Of a DNA stretch of 64,000 nucleotides, positions 30,591 to 38,983 are shown piece by piece. This stretch comes from UBA11606 sp965243715 (GTDB lineage Bacteria; Actinomycetota; Acidimicrobiia; Acidimicrobiales; Aldehydirespiratoraceae). The notes beneath the pieces were generated by a model, which had not been told where the DNA came from, ran no database searches, and saw only the letters and a list, made by a program, of their open reading frames with translations. The DNA is taken from NCBI GenBank assembly GCA_965243715.1, contig CBDEVU010000017.1, positions 434,001 through 498,000 on the forward strand. The letters are read 5' to 3'. A program made the position numbers and the translations under genes. Position 1 is the first letter of the stretch; the number at the start of each line of letters is the position of its first letter.

Positions 30591-30812
30591 ATCACCCCAG
30601 CCTGGACTGCGGCCACCATAGCTATGCCCTGTGACAATCTCATGAGCGGGGCCAGGCCAGCATGATCCGAGCTACAACTCTCAGAGTCCCAACTCGCACA
30701 ATACTGCCTGCCACCAAGCAGCGCCTCGGAAATTCTCAACGCAAAGGCGGCAGATCACGGCCGATACTGCATCCGCAATCGGACGCACAGTAGAACACGC
30801 GTTGATCTAGAC

Positions 30813-31871
30813 CTAGTCAAAGAGGGTTGGCGGTTCTTCGATCGCAGCTTCGATATTGGCACCCGTGTTCGACGGATCGGTCTGCTCAAGGCGTTCGATT
30901 GCCGAACTCTGGCTCTCGTCGTCGGGTAAGTCGACTTCGACGTGCTCGCTGCCTACACTCCGGACCTGAACGACTGGCGCTAGAACCCGTTCTGTTATTT
31001 TGACGACGGCCGCGCTGAACTGCTTCCTGTCTGTGTCTCGCCATTTGCCAAAGACGCCGAATGTCGCACGATTCAGTAGCTCAATAGCGCACAGCGTAAG
31101 CGTCGCCGGAATTCGAACCCTGCCGACTTTGGCTAGGATTTGTGTGTACACGCGGGCAGTCAACTCGTTTAGCCCAATAGTCCGGAACTGGGCGTGTTGG
31201 CTGTCTTCGATACCCGGAATCCACGGAATGAAGTACAGAGGCTGAAGATCGTTGACATCAATTTGCCTCAACACAATCGCTGGCTCCATAAGCGCCTTGG
31301 CCAATGGCGCTGGCAGATCAGCAGGGAATGGGCTAGATAGTGCCATTCCGCCCTCCACTATCGACAAGCCGATGACCCCTGTCGGGGACGCAATTACGGT
31401 CTCAGCCGCGAGTGCATTGGCTAGGTAATTCAGTGTGTCCGAAAGGTTGGCGACATCCTTATCAATTGTCGCATAGATGACATGGCCAAGACGCTTGGTC
31501 TGCTCCCCCAGTGATAGAGAGAGATCTGATGTCGACGCGATGAGTTTGAACGCTTGCCTTCGGTTCGACGAATCCGGAGAAAAGCCCCGCGCCTTCAATT
31601 CGATTATGGGATCAACCGAGTCGCTCGCATGCCTCAGCCACAGGTCCGGACGACACGAAGATCGATCACGATTGCCAGTCAGTTTGGCGAGCGCAGAAAC
31701 AACCTTTTCGTCGCCAGGTACGATGATCTTGCGTCCGATGGAGTTGAGTTGGTATCCGGCCTTACGAAGCACGGGTTCAATAGGACCACCGCTAGGAATA
31801 TCCGATAATGCCCAAAGGAAGGCATTCAGTTGAAAGACCTGATCCGAAAGGAGGGCCTCATTGTTGGTCAT
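30813..31871 (-). CDS. Unknown protein with a possible PD-(D/E)XK nuclease motif
   Basis: A 352-residue protein with no family I recognise. Near residues 74-93 it reads RPDLWLRH then PIIELKARGF, which fits the D…(D/E)xK core of PD-(D/E)XK nucleases (PD…ELK). The N-terminal part (LLSDQVFQLNAFLWALSD) and the rest look soluble and alpha/beta. The C-terminus is acidic and low in complexity. The ATG at 31871 overlaps the stop of the 408-residue gene upstream (ATGA), so the two form a translationally coupled pair. They precede the helicase-DUF1156-DUF499 operon by 222 bp on the same strand and may supply its nuclease, or be a separate system. No DUF3780 or HerA protein, partners I recall for DUF499/DUF1156 loci, is seen. 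Confidence 0.6.
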   Translation of the reverse strand: MTNNEALLSDQVFQLNAFLWALSDIPSGGPIEPVLRKAGYQLNSIGRKIIVPGDEKVVSALAKLTGNRDRSSCRPDLWLRHASDSVDPIIELKARGFSPDSSNRRQAFKLIASTSDLSLSLGEQTKRLGHVIYATIDKDVANLSDTLNYLANALAAETVIASPTGVIGLSIVEGGMALSSPFPADLPAPLAKALMEPAIVLRQIDVNDLQPLYFIPWIPGIEDSQHAQFRTIGLNELTARVYTQILAKVGRVRIPATLTLCAIELLNRATFGVFGKWRDTDRKQFSAAVVKITERVLAPVVQVRSVGSEHVEVDLPDDESQSSAIERLEQTDPSNTGANIEAAIEEPPTLFD

Positions 31872-33094
31872 ACAGCGGTTGACATAGACTTCGCTACTGC
31901 TTCGTCGTAGCGTTCACTCCCGAGCCATACCTCCGCTTTCGGATCGAGATAGCGCTGCACGTTGGTTACTAGTCGGTGGACTGTATTGCCGCAGGTCCCC
32001 CGGGGAAGTACGGCGAGCAGATGCGTGCTCGTTACCTCAAGAAGAAGTGGCTGCCAGAGATGTCGATCAATGGCCGCCATGTGGACTTTGGTCGGCCCGC
32101 GGCGTGTAACGTAACCACCGATTCGGAATCGACTCGTACGTCGTTGCAGGCCAAGATCAACGAACCGATCAAAGGTCGTGGCGCTAAGTGGCTCACCGAA
32201 CCGGATTGTCAGTGGGGCACCAGTAACAGTAATTCCGTCTTGCCCGACGTCTGTTGTATCCACCCAAAGCTGCGCTTCGGCGTGCTCGGTGATCCGTCGG
32301 TAGAGCCCTAGAACGAGGGCAACTGTGGCGCGGTGTTCAATGAACGAGTTACTCCGATCTGTGGCGCGCCCATCGTGGTAAAACAGGTGACCCCCACGTT
32401 CTCCACTGGGAATCTGTAGTTGGACCAACGAATGCAACGGATCGTAAAGGTTTCGGAGATCGGGGAGCTTTTCTTGCAAAACAGACAGTCGCTCGGTGAG
32501 TATCACCTTTGATCGCCGTCGATCAACTAGGCCTTCGGTGAACTCGTCGTCTTCGCCTTCAGTTGGTTCTTCGTCCTGATCGTAGAGATCGCGCGGGTCT
32601 GAGGTCGTTTCGTACCATGCTTCGTGGTCAAAGCCGAGCCTGACATACCTCTGATTTGGTGTGCTCCGCTGCACGTATTGCCACAGCTCGAAGAGGATTG
32701 AAGATGACAACCAAAGGTGATCTAGCCACGGGCAACGCTCGACGACGCGTCGAACCCACCTTTTACTGTCGTCAGCGGCCATTGTCGTATAGAAGACTGG
32801 GTGGCGGTCGTCCAAAGACTCCAGGAGACCAACGACGTTGCCGCCGTGGTCCGCGTCCTCAACGCGGTACATTGTGTCGTCTAGTCGTTGGAGCGTGATG
32901 CCGTCCGAAAAGAGAGATGCCAACTCTGGGATTGCGTGATCGTGTCGAGCGGTCTCAAGCATGTAGGTCTTGAGCAGCTTCCGAGACTTGCCTCTTTCGA
33001 GGTCCACAACCGCTGGAGTGACGAATCCCTCCAAATAGTCGACAAACTCCTCACGAGATTGCAGTCGCGGCAGATACCCGAGATCGGTCATCAT
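31868..33094 (-). CDS. Unknown 408-residue protein, partner of the putative nuclease
   Basis: I do not recognise this protein. It starts at ATG 33094 (an ATG-ATG pair), has no signal peptide or membrane segment, and looks like a globular alpha/beta protein. Features are CPWLDHLWLSSSILFELW near residue 140, a strongly acidic patch near residue 185 (DQDEEPTEGEDDEF), and a C-terminal half with alternating strands (VTGAPLTIRFG, FRIGGYVTRRG). Its stop overlaps the ATG of the putative nuclease gene, a hallmark of proteins that act together. Composition looks more AT-rich than the flanking housekeeping genes, which agrees with horizontal acquisition. It could be a sensor or specificity subunit (speculative). 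Confidence 0.6.
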   Translation of the reverse strand: MMTDLGYLPRLQSREEFVDYLEGFVTPAVVDLERGKSRKLLKTYMLETARHDHAIPELASLFSDGITLQRLDDTMYRVEDADHGGNVVGLLESLDDRHPVFYTTMAADDSKRWVRRVVERCPWLDHLWLSSSILFELWQYVQRSTPNQRYVRLGFDHEAWYETTSDPRDLYDQDEEPTEGEDDEFTEGLVDRRRSKVILTERLSVLQEKLPDLRNLYDPLHSLVQLQIPSGERGGHLFYHDGRATDRSNSFIEHRATVALVLGLYRRITEHAEAQLWVDTTDVGQDGITVTGAPLTIRFGEPLSATTFDRFVDLGLQRRTSRFRIGGYVTRRGPTKVHMAAIDRHLWQPLLLEVTSTHLLAVLPRGTCGNTVHRLVTNVQRYLDPKAEVWLGSERYDEAVAKSMSTAV

Positions 33095-33261
33095 CTCCCA
33101 ATCGTAGCCACCGGGTGAGACGTCGACGGACGAACGGTTGGCCCTCAGGGATCATAATCATAGATTCCATCGAGACAACCATGCCCGGCACGAGTTCGGT
33201 CGCTCCCGCATGGATTGCATCGGCCACCGCACCGCCACCCAAACCCGGGGCGATCAGTCAC

Positions 33262-34347
33262 CTAGGGTCTGCCGCTTCGGCCACGATGTCGGGCGTGGTC
33301 GCCGCGTCGGCCTCGGTGTTTTCGCCCGTGGCAGTTCCAGCACGGTAGTTCGAGGTTATCGATGTCGGTTGGCCCGCCGTGGGCCCATTCTCGTGTGTGG
33401 TGGGCTTCGGTGCGATCCGTTGATGCTCCACATTCGCTGCAGCCGCGATGGCGGGCGATGAGGGCAATCCACTGATCGCGGCTAGCTAGGCGGGTTGATC
33501 GCCCGAGCCACAACGGTCGTCCGTCGCCTGCAAAGATTTGGCCGACGACTTCGGCGGTGGGTCCGAGTTCGATGAGTACATCGTCGGGCACTGGACTGCC
33601 GTCAGCTAGCTCGGTGCTGCCCGATTCGAGACAGTGCAGCAGGTGGACCATGTGCTTGGGATGCGGCTTGCCAGTACGGGTCGAGCGTGCACCAGTGAGC
33701 AACGCCACCATCGCGTCGGCGCGGCGCTGCTTCACCGTCCGGGCATCGTCGGGGCCGATCTGGTTAGCAAACTCCCGCAAAGCCGCGAGAGCCCGAGCGC
33801 CATTGATCGGATCGAGGCGGCTCAAGATGTTGACCATCCCCTCGCCATCAACCCAGTCAGTTACCTCACGCAAACGACGCTGCCGGGCGTGGCGCTTCTC
33901 AACCGTTCCGCGAGATTCTCTGATGTTGACCCACTCCCGAGTCTTCTTAGCAAACCTGTCGGCAGGCAAATCCGCAGCCAACGAGAGCAACTCCTCAGCC
34001 TCACTCGGCGATACCCGCGCCGCCGCCTCAGCACACACCGCGGCGTGTTCGGCAGTGATAACTCCGCTGGCCAGGCCTTCGGCCACCGCCGGCATTTGCG
34101 CGAGTTGAGTAGCGACCTCGGCGTCTTGTTTGGACTGGCGATTCGAGCGCCGCGACAACGAATGCCCCACAGAAGCGGCATCGGCACCGGAATCACCCAA
34201 CGCGTCGATCCCAGCCAAGCACGCCAAACGACGTTCTTGCGCGTGAGCGATCACCCGATCAAGCCCACCAATGGTTGTGGTCAACTCCGGTCGAGACATT
34301 CCATGGAGAGCAACCTCGGTCAGGTTGTCGTGCGCTTTCTGGAACAT
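33262..34347 (-). CDS. DUF222 / HNH endonuclease domain protein
   Basis: A 361-residue protein with the DUF222 helical region (HAQERRLACLAGIDALGD at residues 32-49, then ITAEHAAVCAEAAARVSPSE) and a C-terminal HNH nuclease domain (CSECGAS, then AHHTREWAHGGPTDIDNLEL). These genes are abundant and often multicopy in actinobacteria; a mobile or selfish role has been suggested, but the function is not settled. The last 15 residues are Arg/His-rich (RKHRGRRGDHARHRGR). It is diverged from the tandem copies at 48156-51619 but shares their promoter layout. Intact. Confidence 0.88.
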   Translation of the reverse strand: MFQKAHDNLTEVALHGMSRPELTTTIGGLDRVIAHAQERRLACLAGIDALGDSGADAASVGHSLSRRSNRQSKQDAEVATQLAQMPAVAEGLASGVITAEHAAVCAEAAARVSPSEAEELLSLAADLPADRFAKKTREWVNIRESRGTVEKRHARQRRLREVTDWVDGEGMVNILSRLDPINGARALAALREFANQIGPDDARTVKQRRADAMVALLTGARSTRTGKPHPKHMVHLLHCLESGSTELADGSPVPDDVLIELGPTAEVVGQIFAGDGRPLWLGRSTRLASRDQWIALIARHRGCSECGASTDRTEAHHTREWAHGGPTDIDNLELPCWNCHGRKHRGRRGDHARHRGRSGRP

Positions 34348-34665
34348 GCGTTTATTGTATCAGAACGGAACTAGAACGTCAACCATTTCTTTAAATTTGA
34401 CAGAAATCGCCAACATGGTGGACAGGACTTCAATCCGCTACCCGAGCAGCTATCGGCCAACGTTCGCCCGAAAGCGCGGCGCGGAACTCCGACACCGAGC
34501 GATGTGGCGCACTCCGTGGGATTGGTCCGGTGCCAAAAGGCAGGCGCGGTCATTGCTGCTGGTTGATTCGACGCAGCTGCCCACGCCCAAGCCACCGAGG
34601 GCACCAATTAGCGCTTCAACAGCGTCCTGCTCGACCACTGCGGTGGCTCTGGCTTGGAGTCGTGA
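34348..34665. other. Non-coding stretch between DUF222/HNH gene and tRNA-Glu
   Basis: About 318 bp. Apart from the promoter at its left end I see no convincing gene. A minus-strand open frame at 34450-34701 runs into tRNA-Glu and has no recognisable product. It is also the downstream region of tRNA-Glu, where a terminator would be expected, but no clear hairpin with a T-run is evident. Confidence 0.5.
34354..34382 (-). promoter_or_regulatory. Sigma-70-type promoter of the DUF222/HNH gene, leaderless
   Basis: Read on the minus strand, TTGACG (34377-34382) and TACAAT (34354-34359) are separated by exactly 17 bp, and six bases lie between TACAAT and the ATG. Transcription should start at or next to the ATG, giving a leaderless mRNA. 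Confidence 0.75.
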
Positions 34666-34741
34666 TGGTACCCCGTACGGGATTTGAACCCGTGCTACCA
34701 CCTTGAGAGGGTGGCGTCCTAGGCCGCTAGACGAACGGGGC
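34666..34741 (-). tRNA. tRNA-Glu (anticodon CTC)
   Basis: A complete cloverleaf on the minus strand. The acceptor stem pairs GCCCCGT with ACGGGGT (a G-U pair at the end), the anticodon stem is CCACC/GGTGG with loop CTCTCAA (anticodon CTC, codon GAG), and the T arm contains GGTTCGAATCC. The 3' CCA is encoded (34666-34668). It lies in the same block as tRNA-Gln and gltX, an order also known from mycobacteria. Confidence 0.95.
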
Positions 34742-34783
34742 GTGTTCGAACCATCCGAAATGGTCGGCGGGGCAAGTGTAACG

Positions 34784-34855
34784 CTCGGGGAGGAGGACTC
34801 GAACCCCCAATGACTGGACCAGAACCAGTTGTGTTACCAATTACACCATCCCCGA
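34784..34855 (-). tRNA. tRNA-Gln (anticodon CTG)
   Basis: A complete cloverleaf on the minus strand. The acceptor stem pairs TCGGGGA with TCCCCGA, the anticodon stem is ACTGG/CCAGT with loop TTCTGGT (anticodon CTG, codon CAG), and the T arm contains GGTTCGAGTCC. CCA is not encoded, unlike the neighbouring tRNA-Glu. The last codons of the ydcF-like gene overlap its 5' end by 15 bp. Confidence 0.95.
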
Positions 34856-35494
34856 AGGATGACCCTGAGGGCTACCCGCGAGCGTAGCGGCATTCGTGCG
34901 ATCATCCGACCCGCTGAGCCAGTTAGCCACCCGGCGGTAGCCAAATATGCGCCCCAAGGCAACGGCCGCGGTTTCCCGCCCGAGTTGGCGAAACGAGGTG
35001 GCGCCATTAGTCGACGAGACGGTGCCTTCGAGGCCCACCTCGGCGGCAATATGGAGCAAGCGCAGCGAGTGATAAGGATCGGACACCAAAACTACCCGCT
35101 TGACCCCCTGCTGGCGTAACTGTCGAGCGGTCGCGGCCAACTGTTCCCATGTTGACGCCCCGTCGGTGATAGCCAACAAGTCGGCTTCGGGAACGCCCGC
35201 TAAACGCAAATACTCGAACCCGGCGAAGCCCTCGGTGAAGCGATCGCCGGGCTGGTTCGAGCCTGTAGTGACGATCAACGGCGCGACCATATCCGCCCAA
35301 AGTTGGTAAGCGTGGTCGAGTCGGCCAGCCAGCACCGGCGACGGTTCGCCGTCGTACTGAGCGGCGCCGAGCACGACGATGGCATCGACTACCTCACGAT
35401 CGTCAGTTGCCGATTCGATCAGCACCTGAATAAAGGTAAAGGCAGTGTAGAGCACGCCAAGAATCGCCACGATTGCAAGGACGCGGCGCACCAT
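34841..35494 (-). CDS. YdcF-like (DUF218) membrane-anchored protein
   Basis: A protein of about 217 residues from the ATG at 35494, two bases after the gltX stop; longer frames reach back into gltX and are unlikely. A single N-terminal hydrophobic segment (VLAIVAILGVLYTAFTFI) anchors it, followed by the DUF218 domain: AIVVLGAAQYDGEPSPVLAGR near residue 38 (only part quoted as one run), PLIVTTGSN near 73 and VVLVSDPYHSLR near 130. DUF218 proteins include SanA/YdcF and have been linked to envelope functions; the enzymatic role is unclear. Translationally close to gltX, so probably cotranscribed. Its stop lies inside the tRNA-Gln gene. Confidence 0.82.
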   Translation of the reverse strand: MVRRVLAIVAILGVLYTAFTFIQVLIESATDDREVVDAIVVLGAAQYDGEPSPVLAGRLDHAYQLWADMVAPLIVTTGSNQPGDRFTEGFAGFEYLRLAGVPEADLLAITDGASTWEQLAATARQLRQQGVKRVVLVSDPYHSLRLLHIAAEVGLEGTVSSTNGATSFRQLGRETAAVALGRIFGYRRVANWLSGSDDRTNAATLAGSPQGHPSGMV

Positions 35495-35496
35495 CG

Positions 35497-36921
35497 CTAG
35501 TGGCCGAGACGGGCGCGGGCTGCGCTGAGGCGGGCTAGGCAGGCGTCGAGACCGAGCAAACTCATCGCCGACCACAGCGGAATACCCGCACCCGACCCCG
35601 TAAGCGCCACCCGCACCGGGGCCTGCGACATGACCCGGACCCCGAGTTCTTCGCTGAGTTTGCTTCCGACGCCCATAACGCCCGCCTCAATCGCCGCGGG
35701 ATCGGCAAAGTCCACCGCGGGAAGGGTGGCGATGACGTAATCAAGAACCCGGTCGGGAACTTTGCCCTTCACCATTACTTTAGCCCACGCCTTTTCGTCG
35801 TAGTCGGTGATCTCGGCTACGAACAACCACGTAAGCCACGCCGGCGCATCGGCCAAACACGAAACCCGGGTCTGGACCTCCGCGGCAAGCGCCTCGACAA
35901 TCTCGCGCCGGTACGCCCCGACCGGCCAGGGGACATCGCTGCCGGTCATAAAGGGCTCGAGGAGCGTGGCGAACTCGGCCGGTTCGAGTGCTTTGATGTA
36001 CTCGCGGTTGATGTGATCGAGTTTCTGAGGATCGAAAAAGGCCGGACTCTGGTTGACCGTCTCGAGGGTGAACAACGAAATGATCTCGCTGATCGGACGA
36101 ATCTCAACCTCGTCGGGCGGACCCCAACCGCACAGTGCGAGCATGTTCACCATCGCCGCGGGCAAATATCCCTGATCCACATAGTCGCGAAGGGCAACAT
36201 CGTCGCGCCGTTTCGAGAGCTTCTTGCGTTGCTCGTTGACCAGCAGTGGCAGATGTGCGTAGACGGGCGGTTGGCCGAACCCGAGGGCGTCCCACAGGAG
36301 CAGAACCTTGGGGGTGGTGTTGAGCAGATCCTCACCTCGGATCACGTGGCTGATCGCCATGTCGTGGTCGTCAACCGCGTTGGCGATAAGAAAAACCGGC
36401 GAGCCGTCGCCGCGACGGATAACGAAATCCTCGATCGTGTCGTGGCTGACCTCGACCCGGCCGCGAATGACATCGTCGATGACCGTGACCCCGCTGTCGG
36501 GAGCGCGGAAGCGAACCACCACGCCTGGACCGTCGACCACTCCGCGGTCGCGGGACCAGCCGTGATAGCCAGCGGGGAGACCCGCCGCCACGGCTCGGTT
36601 CTTGATCTCGTCGCGGGTTAGATCGCAAAAGTAGGCCGCACCGCTGTCAAGCAACTGCTGCACCGCGCGGGCGTGAAGTTCGACCCGGTCGGACTGAAAG
36701 TACGGGCCTTCATCCCAATCAAGGCCGAGCCAGCGCAGCGGATCGACGATGGCGTCGACGAACTCCTGGGTTTTCTTCGACCCGTCGGTATCTTCGATCC
36801 GCAACACGAAAGTACCTCCGTGATGGCGGGCAAAGAGCCAGTTGAACAGCGCCGATCTGGCACTGCCGACATGGAGGAAGCCAGTCGGCGCTGGCGCAAA
36901 ACGAACCCGAGGAGCACTCAC
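35497..36921 (-). CDS. gltX: Glutamyl-tRNA synthetase
   Basis: A 474-residue class I synthetase. The HIGH-type motif lies in APAPTGFLHVGSARSALFNW (residues 9-28) and the KMSKS-type motif is KKLSKRRDD near 240. FVLRIEDTDGSK near residue 38 is also diagnostic. It charges tRNA-Glu and, in most actinobacteria, also tRNA-Gln, which is then amidated by GatCAB; the tRNA-Glu and tRNA-Gln genes lie just downstream on the same strand. GTG start at 36921 with a TAGTCT box seven bases upstream, so the mRNA may be leaderless. Intact and full length. Confidence 0.97.
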   Translation of the reverse strand: MSAPRVRFAPAPTGFLHVGSARSALFNWLFARHHGGTFVLRIEDTDGSKKTQEFVDAIVDPLRWLGLDWDEGPYFQSDRVELHARAVQQLLDSGAAYFCDLTRDEIKNRAVAAGLPAGYHGWSRDRGVVDGPGVVVRFRAPDSGVTVIDDVIRGRVEVSHDTIEDFVIRRGDGSPVFLIANAVDDHDMAISHVIRGEDLLNTTPKVLLLWDALGFGQPPVYAHLPLLVNEQRKKLSKRRDDVALRDYVDQGYLPAAMVNMLALCGWGPPDEVEIRPISEIISLFTLETVNQSPAFFDPQKLDHINREYIKALEPAEFATLLEPFMTGSDVPWPVGAYRREIVEALAAEVQTRVSCLADAPAWLTWLFVAEITDYDEKAWAKVMVKGKVPDRVLDYVIATLPAVDFADPAAIEAGVMGVGSKLSEELGVRVMSQAPVRVALTGSGAGIPLWSAMSLLGLDACLARLSAARARLGH

Positions 36922-36946
36922 CGGCGCCAGACTACCTGACTGCGGG

Positions 36947-37393
36947 CTAGGCCATCACCACTTCGGAGTTGACCATCTTGTCGTGCCAGGTCTGTTGATC
37001 GTCGTCCCACAGCATCCACAAATACCCAATGAGAAAGACGAAGCCCGAGATAAATTTCCCGATCAAGCGGGCCACCGCCATCCACCGACCGATGGGTTCT
37101 AGCGTACCTCTGCCCACGGTGCGGATCTTCACCGCCTTCTTGCCGAGCGTTTGACCACGAGCGCCCTCGAACTCAGCCCAGTACCAGAAAGGGACAACTA
37201 CCCCCGCGATACTCGCCAAAGCAATAGACACAATGCTAACTAGGTCGAAGGAAATCCTGGTGATCAAAAATAAGATGACCGCGTCGATGAGGTGAGCAAC
37301 GAGGCGTAAACCGAAATTGGCCGGATGCTTGACCATCCCCGACGGACTCGCATCCGGCGGTGGTGGTGGGGGCGGCACGGGAAGGTCACTCAT
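36947..37393 (-). CDS. RDD family membrane protein
   Basis: A 148-residue protein with a Pro-rich cytoplasmic N-terminus and an RDD domain: NFGLRLVAHLIDAVILFLI near residues 26-44, a second hydrophobic segment, then EGARGQTLGKKAVKIRTV and a third segment followed by LWMLWDDDQQTWHDKMVNS. All these blocks are shared with the three RDD domains at 39787-41242, so these are recent paralogues. A GGAGG ribosome site is present five bases before the ATG. RDD proteins are suspected transporters; some act as Na+/H+ antiporters. Its position next to a decayed copy (37436-37482) shows the array once extended further. Confidence 0.88.
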   Translation of the reverse strand: MSDLPVPPPPPPPDASPSGMVKHPANFGLRLVAHLIDAVILFLITRISFDLVSIVSIALASIAGVVVPFWYWAEFEGARGQTLGKKAVKIRTVGRGTLEPIGRWMAVARLIGKFISGFVFLIGYLWMLWDDDQQTWHDKMVNSEVVMA

Positions 37394-37435
37394 AAGGTCC
37401 TCCGGTTGCTTTAGTTAGGGCCATAACCCTAGCGC

Positions 37436-37482
37436 CATGTTTTGGTCATCGTCCCGCAGCATCCACAAGTAGCCAACGCTGC
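37436..37482 (-). pseudogene. Remnant of another RDD gene
   Basis: About 45 bp on the minus strand still match the 3' part of the RDD genes, encoding a fragment like YLWMLRDDDQ. No open frame remains. It lies immediately before the Fic gene, so it probably marks the edge of an insertion or deletion in the RDD array. Confidence 0.6.
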
Positions 37483-37506
37483 CATCCCCCTGTAGAGAGT
37501 TGTTAT

Positions 37507-37538
37507 ACACGGACTTAGTCTGTATCTCTGGGTATAAT
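37507..37538 (+). promoter_or_regulatory. Fic gene promoter with palindromic operator
   Basis: A perfect TATAAT (37533-37538) lies six bases before the Fic ATG, indicating a leaderless mRNA. Where the -35 region should be, 37507-37521 forms an imperfect palindrome (ACGGACT-T-AGTCTGT, six of seven arm positions matching). It is a good candidate binding site for the winged-helix domain of the Fic protein itself. Confidence 0.6.
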
Positions 37539-37544
37539 CAATTC

Positions 37545-38768
37545 ATGCCCGGAGATCCAGACACTCCAGACACCACACGATGGCCCGCCTCGACGACCGA
37601 AACACGCCCCTGGACTACCTCTCCCAGCGGAATCTCCGGCCGCCAACGAGCCAAGATCCTCCCCACCTACGAAGCCGCCATACTCCCAAACATCGCCGAC
37701 ATCGGAACAATCGAGCTCCCAGGCGAACTCATCGCCGACCTCGCCGAAGCCGAAGCGACCATCGAACGATTCGACGCCACTGTCGGATCCGCCCTCTCCG
37801 GGTTCGCCGTCATCGCTCTACGAACCGAAGCCGTCGCCTCGTCTCGCATCGAGAACCTCTCGGCCACCGCGACCTCCATCGCCCTCGCCGAACACCTACC
37901 CAAAACGGCGCGGACCAGAACCAACGCCGAAGCCATCTCCGCCAACGTCACCACTCTGGCCGAATCCCTGCAACGCAGCGGTGACATCACCCCGAGCGAA
38001 GTCGCCGAGATCCAACGCATCCTTGTCGAAGAACACACCCCTAAACTCGTCGGGATCCGCGAAGAACAAGTCTGGATCGGCGGCACTAGCTACTCCCCGC
38101 ACGGCTCCGACTACATCGCCCCGCACCACGACCTAGTCCCCGCCGCACTCGATGACTGGGCTACGTTTGCCAACCGCCAAGATCTGGGCCGGCTCGCCCA
38201 CATCGCAGCAGCGCACGCCCACTTCGAAAACGTCCACCCGTTCGCCGACGGCAATGGACGCACGGGTCGAGTCATTGTCCAGCGAATGCTGCGAACCAGC
38301 GGCCTTACCCGCGACACCGTGCTCCCAGTCTCGGCCGGGCTGCTCACCTACACAGACCAGTACTTCGATGCCCTGAGCGCCTACCGGGCAGGCGATGTCT
38401 CAGCGATCGTCGCGGCGTTCACCGACGCAACCTTCGCTACGTCCGCCAACGCTCAGCAACTCGTCGACGATCTAACCGAGATCCGCGAGGAATGGCGCTC
38501 ACGAGTCACAGCCCGCTCAGACGCTGCGGTGTGGGAAGTGATAGAAGCCGCTCTGCGGTCCCCGGCAATCAGCGCCGTGTCGGTCAGTTCCGAGCTCGAG
38601 ATGAGCGCTGACCGCGCTCGAACCGGGATCGATCAGTTGGTCGAAGCTGGAGTGCTGCATGCCAACTCGACCGCACGCCGTAACCGTGTCTGGCTGGTCA
38701 CTGATGTGATCAACGCGCTCGAAGCATTCATGGACCGCACCTTTCGGCCACGTAGTCGAGGGGGCTGA
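37545..38768 (+). CDS. Fic family protein (predicted AMP transferase) with winged-helix C-terminus
   Basis: About 407 residues from ATG 37545, chosen because the TATAAT box ends six bases upstream. The Fic core motif HPFADGNGRTGR is near residue 231, complete with catalytic His and the phosphate-binding loop. An inhibitory helix motif SSRIEN ([S/T]xxxE[G/N]) is near residue 98, so this is a class II Fic protein held inactive by its own N-terminal part. The region after residue 330 looks like a winged helix (ISAVSVSSELEMSADRARTG). Such proteins AMPylate target proteins, and may repress their own gene. The gene sits within an array of RDD paralogues, convergent with a broken toxin-antitoxin pair, and its last codons overlap a possible transposase remnant, so it was probably acquired. 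Confidence 0.9.
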   Translation: MPGDPDTPDTTRWPASTTETRPWTTSPSGISGRQRAKILPTYEAAILPNIADIGTIELPGELIADLAEAEATIERFDATVGSALSGFAVIALRTEAVASSRIENLSATATSIALAEHLPKTARTRTNAEAISANVTTLAESLQRSGDITPSEVAEIQRILVEEHTPKLVGIREEQVWIGGTSYSPHGSDYIAPHHDLVPAALDDWATFANRQDLGRLAHIAAAHAHFENVHPFADGNGRTGRVIVQRMLRTSGLTRDTVLPVSAGLLTYTDQYFDALSAYRAGDVSAIVAAFTDATFATSANAQQLVDDLTEIREEWRSRVTARSDAAVWEVIEAALRSPAISAVSVSSELEMSADRARTGIDQLVEAGVLHANSTARRNRVWLVTDVINALEAFMDRTFRPRSRGG

Positions 38769-38790
38769 AGCCGTTGTTGTAGCTGTGGCG
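38728..38790 (-). mobile_element. Possible 3' remnant of an IS3-like transposase
   Basis: The minus strand encodes RHSYNNGFSPLDYVAER before a stop, which resembles the last residues of IS3-family orfB transposases (RRHSxxxGxxSPxxYE). Only about 20 residues match; no terminal inverted repeats or other transposase parts are seen. It overlaps the end of the Fic gene. Confidence 0.3.
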
Positions 38791-38866
38791 GCCGGTATGA
38801 CCCGATGGAATCAGGCGAGGTCGAGACGCTTGACCGATGGGCTGGCAGGCCGCATGCGAAATGAGA

Positions 38867-38983
38867 TCACCCTGGGCGTCGTAGGGGTAGCTGGTTGGCA
38901 AACGAAGGGTCGAGCGGATCAGACCAGTCCGGATCAGCGACGCGGTAGTAGGAGCCCCCAATGGATGCGATCTCAATGTTCAC
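38867..38983 (-). pseudogene. Truncated RES-domain toxin
   Basis: A GTG at 38983 overlaps the antitoxin stop (GTGA), the normal coupling of Xre-RES pairs. The first residues (GGSYYRVADPDWSDPLDPSF) match the start of RES toxins, which degrade NAD+. The match is lost after about 30 residues, a stop follows at codon 39, and the GRWN motif and catalytic residues expected next are missing. The toxin has been removed by a deletion or insertion, consistent with the possible IS remnant just beyond. Confidence 0.6.

Noticed and set aside
34450..34701. 83-codon minus-strand frame beside tRNA-Glu
   Set aside because: It runs into the tRNA gene, has no recognisable product and no promoter or ribosome site.
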